From contig NC_090280.1 in assembly GCF_037392515.1 (NCBI RefSeq), forward strand, positions 22,139,118 to 22,203,117: a stretch of 64,000 bases of DNA, written 5' to 3'. The notes under the pieces were generated by a model. That model worked only from the letters and a program-made list of their open reading frames with translations. It made no database searches and was not told the origin of the DNA. Origin of the DNA: Haliotis asinina (Eukaryota; Mollusca; Gastropoda; Lepetellida; Haliotidae). How positions within the stretch are numbered: the stretch's first letter is position 1; each line of letters starts with the position of its first letter. Positions 1-12,300 of this stretch are shown here, in pieces. The translations under genes and the position numbers were made by a program.

Positions 1-297
1 CAGTATCTTCTGAGATTGTTACAAAAATATTACAACATCTATGCCCTTTTGTTTCACACAAAGAGTTATTCTAAGGGTAGCATATTCCATCAGGGGTATA
101 TTTTCAGTTTAGACAAGACCACTTTTATTTCTTGTTTTACGGATTTTGCCCTTAAGGGAAAATATGAACATACAAACACAAGTCATTGTTTTTTTTTTCT
201 TCTTCTTCTTGAAAAAATATGAATGGTGGATCTGTAAGTATGGAAGACACTCTTATGATGCCAGTGAATCACCTGCAGTTTATTCATTTCTTGACAG
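1..297. other. POLE: POLE intron, no feature seen
   Basis: AT-rich sequence with a T-rich/TTC stretch near 188-212. I see no exon or repeat that I can name. Confidence 0.4.
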
Positions 298-383
298 AAA
301 CACCTAGATCCTTCAGCCATGCCCTCTACTGTGTCCTTTGCTCAGGATCTTGTACAGGGGGAACTTGCACAGCAGATGTTTGC
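298..383 (+). CDS. POLE: POLE exon (first in window)
   Basis: Acceptor ttgacag precedes 298 and donor gtatgt follows 383. It reads ...[19 protein letters not shown] and ends two bases into an Ala codon that the next exon completes. It aligns with the vertebrate stretch just before ITQKIQKK. This is the least certain exon start; an alternative AG lies about 20 bp upstream. Confidence 0.75.
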
Positions 384-3300
384 GTATGTATATGCTCAAG
401 GCAATAGTGATTAAAATTTAAAGGTTCCTTTCCCTTTACTTGAATAAGAGGGTACCAGTAAATCTTGATATTTTGATGGTGTTTCTGCTAGTTTAAATAT
501 TGACTCATTAAATGTGAATATGAGGAGACATTGATTTTATTCACAATGTGAAAAGGATTGGCTACAAGTTCTTTCAAATTAAAACACCCCTATCTTCAAA
601 GATAAACTCAGCAAAAATAAAAACTTGACACTCATTATTTTTCAAATAGTGTTTTGAATCTTTTCTTGAAAGAGTTCTAGTTGTGATTATGGTTCATTGC
701 ATTGTCAAGGGCATTACGTCACATTCATTCTACTGGTCAGTCCTGCGTATCAAGGGGGAGGGCACTGCACGCTAAAATCACGTTTCCACGTGCCACAAGT
801 CACGTGACCTATTGATACACGTGAAATTGATCTCACGGTAGCAGAGTAGAGTGTCATCTCAGAAAAACACAGTTTTATGGTTAATTATTAGTTAAGGTGC
901 AATGCCACGACTGTCAAACTTTCAGCATGAACATGCCATTGGCATGCTGAATACGGGAACGTCCACCACTGATGTTGCGAGGGTTATTGGATGCAGTCGA
1001 CAGACCATGCATAATCTCCAGACACGTGTCCATCAAACTGGCACCACAGCTGACCACCCCCGTCCTGGTCGACCACGTGTGACGTCACACGCAGAAGACC
1101 GACAGATTGTCTTACGTCATTTTGATCGGTTAGTCACTGCCTCATCCACTGGGAATGTATTGTTTGGAGGTCAAGTGACTGCCCAAACCATTCGAAATTG
1201 CCTTCACTCTGCTCGTCTTCATGCACGGCGCCCTTATCATGGACCATTTCTAACCCGTTTCCATCGACATCAACGTCTTTTCTGGGCACGACGGCACCTG
1301 AGATGGACCCAGCGAGATTGGAATAGGGTTGTGTTTCAAGATGAATCAAGGTTCACAGTAACCTTTGTTGATGGAAGGGTTAGAGTTTGGAGAAGACGAG
1401 GAGAACGCAATGCCCAGTGTTGCGTACAGGAAGTGGATTGATTTGGGGGCGGTAGCGTTATGGTTTGGGGTGCTCTCATGCTTCATCCTGACTCATTGTC
1501 GACCAGGGAAACCTTAATGCGACAGCATACAGGGATCAGGTGCTCGTTCCAGAGCTTTTGCCATTCATGGCAGCTCATGGCCCAGGTCTGACCTTCCAAC
1601 AGGATAACGCAAGACCTCATACGGCCAATTTAAGAACGAATTTCCTCAGGAACGCTGGCATCAATATCATGGAGTGGCCCTCAAGATCTCATGGCCTCAA
1701 CCCCATAGAGCATGTGTGGGATGTGTTAGGCGGGCGGCTCCGTCACGTAAGGAACCTCCACAGAACTTGCAGGAGCTTGGTGCCATGTTCGTACAAACAT
1801 GGCGGCGCATTCCCCAAGCTGTGCTCAGACGCATCAACCAATCCATGAGGAGACGTATCGCAGCTGTGAACGCCCATGGAGGACACACCCGATATTGACA
1901 TGATTTCATTAAGTTGTGACTCAGAGTTTTTGATCATATACTGAATCCATGACAAACATGATCTGTAAGCGATAGCATCTTCAATGACGAGAATTGAATA
2001 CAATCGTTATTTCAAACCCATGTTCCAAAATGTTCAAATTATTGACTTTGAAACGAGTGTAAAGTTTATATTTTTGTTGAGTTTATTTACAATAACTTAT
2101 TACATCACAAGAAATTATTAGAAACACAGAAAGATTGAAGGATAACAAAGGGAAATGTTTTAACACAAAAGGTGTATAGAGAGAAGACTACTGGAATCAT
2201 TTAGATTTGCATATGTATTGATGTACATTTTTTAATATAATTTCATTTTTATGATTCGTCAGATCTGCAATGCCATTTAAAATAACAGATAATGTAATCA
2301 CAAAATTACTACCACATACATCTTTAATAGTTTAAGCATGACCTTGACCTTTCTTTGTTGACTGTAACACTGTGTACAAAGAACATTCTAAGAAATAGTG
2401 ATGAACATTTTCACACTGGCTTCCACATGTGCAAGATTTGACATTGGTTTTGGGACTTGGAGGAATTTCACTCAAGTCTCATACCACGCTTTAAGATATT
2501 GATTTAGTGTTTTGGTGGACATCTGAAATAGTTATTAAATCCATATAATATTATACGTCCTACTCCAGAGATCTTCATGATCACCAAACTCTCATACCAT
2601 GCATGATTAGCTAAAATATTACGATAGGAGACTAACACATTTGTTATAAGGATATCCTACATGTAGAGTGAAATGCAGTTAGATTATCTTGTCGACAGAA
2701 TTACCCAAAAGATTCAGAAGAAGCTTGCAGGAAGCAAGAGTAACCAAGGCAACCTGGCAGCCGAGTTCCCCCAACTGCCTGGCTCACATCTCCCACTCAA
2801 TAACCCGTCCCTAGAATTTGTCAAGGCCGTCTGTAAGGTGAGGTGTGATCTGTTACTCCAAGGATGTCTAACAAAAAGTGACTCTGTTGATAGTCATTTG
2901 TAAGGTGAAGGGTGATTTGTTGCTCAGAGGATGTCAAACAGAGCATCCCTTATGTTGGAGGCCGTCTGTAAGGTGAGGTGTGATCTGTTGCCCCGAGGAT
3001 GTCTAACAGAAAGTCACATATGATAGTAGCCGTCTGCAAGGTGAAGGGTGATCAGTTACTCAGAGAATATCAAACAGAAAGTCACTTATGTTGGTGGCCA
3101 TCTGTAAGGTGAGGTGTGACCTATAAGGTCACTTATATTGATGAACTTTCTGACGAATCTGTCAGGTTCAGGATTATATACCACTTATGATGATAAGTCT
3201 GTAGATGAAATAATTTAGATAAGGTTTTTGTTACTTCCCTTTCTCCTTTCGTTTGTTCAGCATGAAGAAGATCATTGCCTCCCTTTATTGCAAGTGTTGG

Positions 3301-6300
3301 CTAATACCAATCTCATGATGATCCAGGTAACAAAGAGAGATCACATTCAGTTTAGTTGTTTCCCATCTTTTTGTATTGTCCAGGTGTAGAGTTATTTCCC
3401 TTCCATTGTCAAACAAATTTAGAGTTATCTCCCTTATTTGTCATCCAGCTTTTGAGTCATGTATGTTATCCGCATTAGAGTTATTTTCCCTTGTTTCTTG
3501 TACATTTTTAGTTATCTCCACTTGTGTGTGTTTCAGGTGTTGGCCCTGGACAGCAATGTGACAATCCAGGTGACAAAGTTGAAGCGGGATTTGCTGAAGC
3601 TGATCGGGGTGGGGGAGTTTTCTCCAGCTGCTCAGTTTTCCGACCCGTGCCTCTCCTATGTGCTGCCAGAGGTGAGTCAGAAATCATGATAAGGCCGAAC
3701 CATTGTTTTCAGTTTTTCAAGTCTTGAAACTGCATAAGTTGTTCATTTTTTATTTGTGGCAATGGGATAGCCTGATGGTTTAGGTGCCTGCTCATCACAC
3801 TGAAGAACAAGGATCGATTCCTCACTTAGGTACAGTGTGTGAGGCCCATTTTAGGTGTCCCCTGCCATGATACTGCTGAAATATTGCAAAAGGATACATG
3901 AAACTAAACTCACTCACACATTTGATTTTTTTTTAGGTCAGAAAACACACACTTCACACTTGCTAATTGTTAAAATAGTAATTATTCATTCTCATTTTTC
4001 AGGTGATTTGTAAATCATGCAACCACATCCGTGACCTTGACCTATGTCGTGACCCATACCTTAGTCAAGATGGTTCAGGGTAGGTATTCATCTGGAGAGA
4101 TTTACCAACTTTTATTTTCAGATGAAACACAGAGATGATTGGACATATTTCGTGTGTTGGTATCCTCAAGTTGTGAATGCAGACTATGTTCCACAAAAAG
4201 GGATCCATTACAACAAGTGTACGAACCTTGAGGTTAAAGCGTTTGTGTGTGATGTAGAAGACTCGGTTTCCATTCACTACATGGGTCCAATGTGTAAAGC
4301 CCAATTTTTAACTTACCTTACCATAGGTCTTATGCATATTACCTCTAGCTTCGCTAAACGAGATCAGACAGTCGTTGATTCGCCATCCCCTCGATGGCTA
4401 CCTCATGTAATCTACGAATGTAGTCACGGAAGTGACGTGATCTCTCCACTCGCGCGAGAGCGCAGAATCCAAAATTCACTTTTACCTTTAGCGCTCGTGC
4501 GAACGGACGTGTTGGTTTGCAGTTTTTTTTTCCTACTGTGTGTAGTTTCAATAAAGTTGCTACTCCTTGGTAGGTATGGTTTGTATCCCCTCATTATGTA
4601 TCAAAGTCAAGTCATACAAGCATTTAATGTGCTTACCTTGCTACCTCGTGTTGTTCTTTTCTCACTCAGGCTTGGCTTGGCCATGTCGGAGGTGAGAACG
4701 ACATGGCGTCCATGAGGGTAGTTCATCTTGTTGGTGGTTTGCCCGTCATGTTTCTGCCCATGCTTGGTCATTTTCACTTGTGTTTTCGGTATTTAGCATA
4801 CTTTTTTCTGCCATGAATTTCAGCGTAGCGAAGGCAGCCATTGTGGTTGTTATTTTTCGCTGCCCCGCACTTACGGGTGTGCCTATTTTTTACGTAGGGG
4901 TGCAACTACTTTCTACATTTTTATGTAGGGGGTTTTCCTCCTAGTATTGTATTAACATGTCGTCAAGTCGTGGTTTCTTGTCTGTTACAGTTCTGTGTAT
5001 GACTCGACACTATTGTACTGTCTGCAAGGGGCAGAAATCAGCCAAGGACCCACATCCCTGGTGTCCGGATTGTGCGTCCGCTGTTTGTTCCATCGATAGT
5101 CGGTGCCTACACTGTCAAGCGTTATCTCTCACCGATTTCAAGACCTTTTTGGCGGTTCGGAGGAAACGTTTTACGCAATGTAAGAGAAGAATGTCGTCGC
5201 CAGCGTCTTCCTTGGGATCCTTACCTGACGACCAAGATCTACCACCGCCTTCAATACCACTATCAACGCCGAGTGTGGAGCGCTCATCTATTACGCCGGC
5301 GCGCTCCTCTCCAGAGCCTACGCGTTCGGACGCCTTTGTAGATTTATCTCACCCGGATGCCTTATCCCATCCTGAAGTTCAGAGGCTTCTGCGATCTCTC
5401 TTGACGCCGGGCGCTGCTGTACTCCCTACCTCGGTATCTACACCTTTACCAACGACAGCGCCTAGACTTACGCCAGCGCCGTTGCCTGTACCAGCGCCTC
5501 TGCCTGTCCCGGCGCCACTGCCTGTCCCGGCGCCTTTGTTTACATCAGCACCGGTGTTTTCGTCAGCGCTTATCCCGACGCCAGCGCCTGTACCAACGCC
5601 AGCGCCAATATTGTTGCCGGACCCTGCTCCTATAACTACGTCTTATCGGATCCCCAGAGTGTCTCATACGCTGACTAAAGAAGAAATGTTACAGCGCCAG
5701 CTGGATGAAGAGCGCGCTCGTCGTTTAGAGGCTGAGCGCTCCCGGCGCAGATCTCGTTCTAGGTCCCCGAAGGGTCGGCGCTCTCGTTCTCCACATCGTA
5801 GCAGGCGCCGGCGCTCCCGGTCGGTTTCCCGCTCTCCAAGGCGCTCCTTAGAGGAAGACTCACGTACCAGAAGTAGACGTAGAGTGCGATCTCGGTCAAG
5901 ATCACCACGACGTCTCTCTAGATCCCAGCGTTCGCGATCGCCGGAACCACTGCGGACTTCCGGCAAAGAATTTAACACTAAGAACTCTGCTTCCAACTCG
6001 AGTCAGCGACGAGAATCAACCTCTATTTCCTGGGAGGAACACGAGGAACAGTTCTTTTGCCCAGACTATGAGGAGGAACCTGGCAATGTTGGTGATAGTG
6101 ATGGCACCTATCTTCCCTTAACTGGTGTCTTTGAGTGGATTGCCGACAGATTACCGGACTGTCCTTCCCCTTCTTCGGATTCAAACAACCCGGCGTCGAT
6201 TCACTTGACTCCTGAGTTACTTATTCCACCACACCCTATGGTGGCGGATGCGATTACTTTGTTAGACTCGGACTTTGCGAAGTTATCCTTAAATCCGACC

Positions 6301-9300
6301 ATCAAAGCGTCGAAGTCTAAGAAATCAGATTATAAAGTGCACAGTCTGGATTTTGCCGACAACGGGGCGGCGCTAGACGATTCAATTAAGAGGTTGTCAA
6401 GTTCAACTCCGTCATCTTACAGAGTTCAGGATTCAAAGTTAGCAGCTGTTGATACTGAACTGAAACGTATGCTTAAACCTATCTCGGCACTTGCGTCAGC
6501 CACCTCCGCTGCAGCCTTGGATTTGTCAGAGGATAATGCCTCGAGGGTGGATCATTTAACTACCATTTTTGCTTGGCAAGGCAGAGTACTCCATGACCTA
6601 CTTGGACACTTACGTGCGGCGCTAGCCATGACTACTACTATGCGCCGATCTGGATTTTTAGATGCTTGTTCTTGGCAAGAGGAATTTAAACGTCAACTTC
6701 TTCGTGCACCATTTACGTCTAAGTTCCTCTTTGATGAAAAGATACCGTCGGTGTATAAACAACATGCCGAACTTACTAACACGGAAGTGGCGCTGTCAAC
6801 TTTCGAGGCCTTGGGCTCTGCATTTCGTGGCCGAGCCAGGGGTAATGCCAAGAAAAGATATGTACCCAGGAGAGAGTCGATCCGTTCCTCGTTTGGGAGG
6901 GGACGAGGTCGTACCAAAGACTCAGATGTCCAGCGCAAGCCTCAAGAACGTGGCAGGGATGCCCCAGCTACGTCCGGTCGAGGTAGGGGCAAGCGTCCCT
7001 ACTCCGGCCGCTGAAGCCATGGACTACTACGACTGGGACCTCCCACCCCCAGTCGTACCAGTTCATCCGACCCCTGTAGGTGGGAGACTAGGGATCTTCT
7101 GGGCCAACTGGACATTCCTGGAAGACCCGTTTGTTTGCAAGATCCTGAGAGCCGGCTACAAGCTACCACTAGCCAGAGCTCCGCCGTTGACTACCACTCC
7201 CCTGTCACGAGGGTACTCAATAGATCAACAGGTACTTATCCTAGAAAACATCAACATTTTATTAACAAAACATGCTATAGAGATAGTGTCAGAACCCCAT
7301 CTCTCCCCGGGGTTCTATTCACCCATCTTCCTGATACCCAAGAAAGGTTCCACCAAAATGCGGATGATTCACAACATGGCGACTTTCAACAACCTGTATT
7401 TAGCCGAGCCCCCGCATTTCCGAATGACATCACTGGATCAGATCCGAGCCAAATTGTCACCCGGAGCTTGGATGGCCAGCCTAGATTTACAGGATGCTTA
7501 CCTGCACGTTCCTGTATTCCCACGTCACAGGAAGTTCCTGCGTTTCATATTCAACGGAGTACACTACCAGTGGCGAGTGCTGCCGTTTGGAATTTCTACG
7601 GCCCCGTGGCTTTTCACTCGGGTCACACTGCCTGTCACCCGGTTTCTGCACCTCCGGGGGATAGACTTCGATCCTTACATCGACGATTGTTTTCTAAATC
7701 ACTGCAATCCTCAGTTGCTACGCAAACAACTGGACTTCTCCACATGCCTACTTCAACAGTTGGGATGGATTATCAATTTCGAGAAGTCGCAACTGAAACC
7801 AACGCAGGAGTTAACATTCATTGGGGGGTTGTTCCTGACTCGGCTCAATCTAGTCAGGGTCCCTCCCGATCGATGGCAGAAGATTCTCGCCTTTACGGAT
7901 CGAGCTCTGTCCCTACCTCTCACCCTCAGAGAATGGCAGTCTCTGTTGGGCTTGTTGACGTCGGCGCAGGACCTCACCCTCAGAGGACGGCTTATGCTGC
8001 GCCCACTACAGAGGTTCCTATTACCATTCATTCGAGAGAACGACCTCCAGTCGTCATTTCTTCTACCCCCGCACCTGCATCAGTACCTCAGGTGGTGGAC
8101 GGTAGAGTGGAACGTCTGCGCCGGTGTTTGTTTGACAAACTTCAACCACGACCACGAATTGTTTGTAGACGCATCCCTCTTGGGATGGGGTGCTCATTTG
8201 AACAGCCAGACAACCTCAGGGCTGTGGTCAGACGCCGAAAAGGAGTGGCATATCAACAGCCTGGAGATGCAAGCAGTCATCCTAGCGGTTCGCCACTGGC
8301 TACCGGTCCTAACAGACTCCAGACTCCTGGTAGCGTCCGACAATTCCACGGTCGTGTGGGTGATTCACAATCAGGGTACAACCAGGTCCAAACAACTTCT
8401 GGACCAGATGTTCCTGTTAGCGGATCTGGTAGACAGCAACGGCATCGTGATCGCGGCTCGTCACATTCCCGGCTGCAAAAACATTCTGGCAGACGCCCTG
8501 TCGCGCCCCGGCAAACCATCCCCGACGGAGTGGATGCTTCATCCGGACGCATTTCGCCAGATTTGCTGGCAACTCGGGAGACCACTGGTAGATCTTTTTG
8601 CCACCAGTTTCAATCACCAGTTACCAACGTACGTATCTCCCGTGCCGGATCCACAGGCGTGGGCAGTCGACGCGATGTCTCTATCATGGGAAGGACTGGA
8701 CGCATATGCGTTCCCTCCTCCAATTCTTCTCTCGGATGTAATCGCCAAGATCAGACTGACGCAGAACCTCCGACTGCTTTTGGTCGCACCTTGGTGGCCA
8801 GCCAGATCGTGGTTTCCCGATCTTCGACGGCTCGCCAGCGGAGACCCTTACAAACTTCCAGAGTGGTTGCATCTGCTTCGACATCCACACAGTCGACAGC
8901 TGCATCCGGATCCACGGCGATTCCATCTTCACGCATGGGTCATCTGCAGAGAGCATTAAAGGCTAAGGGCTACTCTGCGCACGTGGCGAACGTTATAGCT
9001 CGCGCGCATAGAGTTTCTACCCGTTCTTTATATGACGACAAATGGCGCTCTTTTGAGAATTTTTGCGCACGAAGATCTCAAGATCCCATGGCAGCATCTC
9101 CTCAGTTTGTGGCACAGTTCCTTCTCTACCTACGGAACTCTAGACATCTCAAAGGCAGTACCTTAGGCACCTATTTGTCAGCTTTGAATTCTGTCCTTGC
9201 TATCAAGTCAGATTCACAGATCTCCAAGATACCGGAACTTATTGCGCTTCTCAAAGCTTTCAAGCTGGAAGACCAGAAGACCAAGTTTCGTCCTCCAGCT

Positions 9301-12300
9301 TGGGATCTTAATGTTGTCCTTCAACATCTCAGAGGGCCGCCGTACGAGCCATTAGAAGAAGCCTCCTTTGAACATCTTTCCAAGAAGACGGTTTTCTTAC
9401 TATCATTGGCAACAGCGGCTAGAGTCAGCGAGATCCATGCTCTTGACATTACTCAGATCCGATTTGAACAGTCAAGACACGGACGTGCTCATTTGGGTTT
9501 GCTTTGGGATTTTGTGGCTAAGAACCAGCTTCCCGGGCAGCCTAACAGGTTATTCTCCATCCCTCCTTTGTCTACGATCTTGGGTCATCATGACTTGGAG
9601 GAGGAGCTGCTATGTCCAGTCAGGGCTCTCAGATGCTATATTAAAAGGTCAGCCTCTAGGAGACGATCCCGCAAAAGGTTATTCATTCCCTTTGCCGTGT
9701 CCTGCAAAGGTGAAGTAAACAGAAATACTATTGCCCTCTGGCTCAGATCGACTATCCTGGCGGCCTATGACGACAAGCACCTGCCTCATCCGGTAGCAAG
9801 TAACCCGCACGAGATCAGGGCCTTGGCGTCTACGATGGCCCTCCATCGGAACTGCACAGTACCGCAGATCATGGAGGGCTGTTTCTGGAGGTCATCAACT
9901 GTCTTCGCATCCCACTACTTGAGGGACTTGGCAGTTGAAGACGTGGAGGGATTACAGTCATTTGGTCCATTGGTGGTTGCTCAGCAACTTACCCGACCAT
10001 CCGCCCATTAGGTAACTACACTTCTACTTACCTTTGGTCTTAAGATTAACCTCACCCCCAGGGTGCGTCGGTTTTTCTTTGGAGTTCTATTGGGTTGCTC
10101 TTTGTCCTGTTCCAGGTATTATCCTGAGACCGTTGACATTGGCTTTCCCGAGTTCTCCTGATGCATGTGCACGGTTTGCTGAGGGATGGTCCTCTGGAGT
10201 CCACACCACCATCCATCTGTCGAAGCCATATGCATAAGACCTATGGTAAGGTAAGTTAAAAATTTGTTAAAATCTAAATATTTTAGATATTTAAATACTT
10301 ACCTTACCATAGGGCGGTGACTCCCTCCCAACGCTGGATGCTCCTCCCCACTTTGGACTCTTCGGACCTTCCGGTTGACGGTAAAAGTGAATTTTGGATT
10401 CTGCGCTCTCGCGCGAGTGGAGAGATCACGTCACTTCCGTGACTACATTCGTAGATTACATGAGGTAGCCATCGAGGGGATGGCGAATCAACGACTGTCT
10501 GATCTCGTTTAGCGAAGCTAGAGGTAATATGCATAAGACCTATGGTAAGGTAAGTATTTAAATATCTAAAATATTTAGATTTTAACAATTTCTGGTGTTC
10601 CCACTGTGATATTGCTAGAGTAATGCTAAAGTGGAGTAAAGCAATACTCACTCAGGGCATGTGTCCAAGGTTTGTATGGCAGGAAAGATTCTGATCAGCT
10701 GGCATACTAAACTGTCACTTATCTGTTTAATAATATTTTAACATGTTTTGAAAACATGAAGGATTATTAACTGAGGAGAACTGGATCACCTGAATGATGC
10801 TGAACCATGGATGCTGACTAGCCATACAAGGATTAATATTCGATGTGCTAACCTACAGCTTGTTTAGTTTGACCTGATCAAGTGAATACTAATGCATTGT
10901 GTGACTGTGCCACAGCTGGTTAGCTCTATTATTGTGAATGTTGTGCACCTTTGTCAGTTCATTAGCAACTTGTCCGAACAGTCGAGACAAGGTCACAGTT
11001 TGACATCTCAGTGTTGAGAAGTTGTCAACAATATCCCAACCTTCTTTAAACAATAAGCTACAGATGCTTTAACCTTTCTGATATGCATTTAGGCAGCGAT
11101 CATCTGCAGCAACTGGTGATCTCTGCATCCTTATTTAATGAAGTTAAATTGACCTGCCGGTTGTGCTATTTGACCTCTTGGGTCATGCCTATGTAGAGTT
11201 AATAGGTCAAGCTGCACATACTGTAATTAAAAGCAATTTCTTTTAGTTGAAATGATGGTTACATTCATTTTGTTGATACCTGCTCATCTTGTGAGGAACA
11301 TACAGTTCATATTGACAAGCAATTACATTTTCACAGTGATTCTTTGTTGCCTAGTGGATGAAACTGCCCAGCTAGAGAGTGAAAGGGTTAAGGGTTTGAA
11401 ACAAGCTAGCGGCACAATATATTGGAAGTTTTCAATAATGTTGTAATATTATTATTATTTTACAGAAATAACAAGACAAAGTATATCAAAACTCGTCCAT
11501 GTAAAATGAAGTGTAAATTCAAAGTAAAGTATTATTCCTCAGCAAATTGCAAATTCTTTAGAAAAACACTGGAGATTACTTGAAAACTGCCTGTAAGTGT
11601 TTATTTTGTAAAAGGAGAGCCTAGCAATACCGTAGCTTGTCATTACTTGAGGTTGAGAAGGATAGACTCATGCTAAAAGTTTTTGGGATGATGTCAGTTT
11701 TGTTTTGAGAATCTCACGAAAATGAAGTTGATAATGTATGGAATTGTAGCTAATTTCACCTGTGTTTTTGTATCAGGAGTGTCTGGTCATGTGTGCAGTG
11801 CCGGGCTGAGTATGACGTGGATGAGATTGAGCAGAGCCTGGTAGACGTGGTACATCGGAAGTCCATGGCCTACATCTTACAGGACCTCAAATGTACCAAG
11901 TGTAAAGGGGTAAGATGTGATAAGATGAAAGTATATCACCCATGAGGGATTTTATGTACATCAGAGGTATGTGACATGTTACAACAGAAAAATGGATACC
12001 AACAAACATGCAAAAGTAAACAATAATATTTTAGACATCCAAAGCAATTTAGAATCCCCAAAAGTTCAATATATTGTAGGTTATTACCATAACACAGTAT
12101 CACAATAACTAACAAAGATTGGCTTAAAAGACTTAAAATAACAGGAATAAAACATTGTTTTGGACTCTTAGATTTTACAGTGTTGATAAAAAATTAAAAA
12201 GTTCAAAGTTTATAGCAGGAGTTTAAAACATGAGGTGGGTCATTTAAAATTCTTGAGCTTGAATAGAAACAGTTGAAATGTCTAGAGCTTCTAAAATCTA

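Larger units (their letters stand above)
605..2083 (+). mobile_element. Tc1-like DNA transposon, inactive, in a POLE intron
   Basis: It is bounded by 29-bp inverted repeats (left starts aactcagcaaaaata at 605; right ends at 2083; three mismatches) and flanked by TA on both sides (603-604, 2084-2085), the usual Tc1/mariner target duplication. The 1,479-bp length and the internal transposase fit the family. The transposase is broken. Confidence 0.88.
4303..10588 (+). mobile_element. DIRS-type tyrosine-recombinase retrotransposon, apparently intact
   Basis: Order: 176-bp inverted terminal repeat (4311-4486), gag-like ORF (4957-7014), RT/RNase H ORF (7019-8959), tyrosine recombinase ORF (8935-10011), 86-bp internal complementary region (10228-10313), right inverted repeat (10380-10555) with a 33-bp extension to 10588. 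The two 176-bp repeats show no mismatch by eye. The internal region is complementary to both outer ends, the hallmark of DIRS1, where it serves as template for circle formation before recombinase-mediated integration. No target duplication is visible, as expected for a tyrosine recombinase. All three frames are open, so the copy may be recent. Confidence 0.93.

Noticed and set aside
5664..5996. Arg/Glu-rich 110-codon frame on the minus strand
   Set aside because: It is the antisense shadow of the RS domain in DIRS ORF1; codon bias of RS repeats keeps the opposite strand open.
4957..7014. ORF1 as a host SR splicing factor gene
   Set aside because: It has no RRM, lies between DIRS terminal repeats and directly precedes RT.
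7135..8934. First 600 codons of the long recombinase frame as a host-like protein
   Set aside because: No domain is recognisable there and the RT/RNase H frame explains this stretch. Kept only as a finding about frame overlap.
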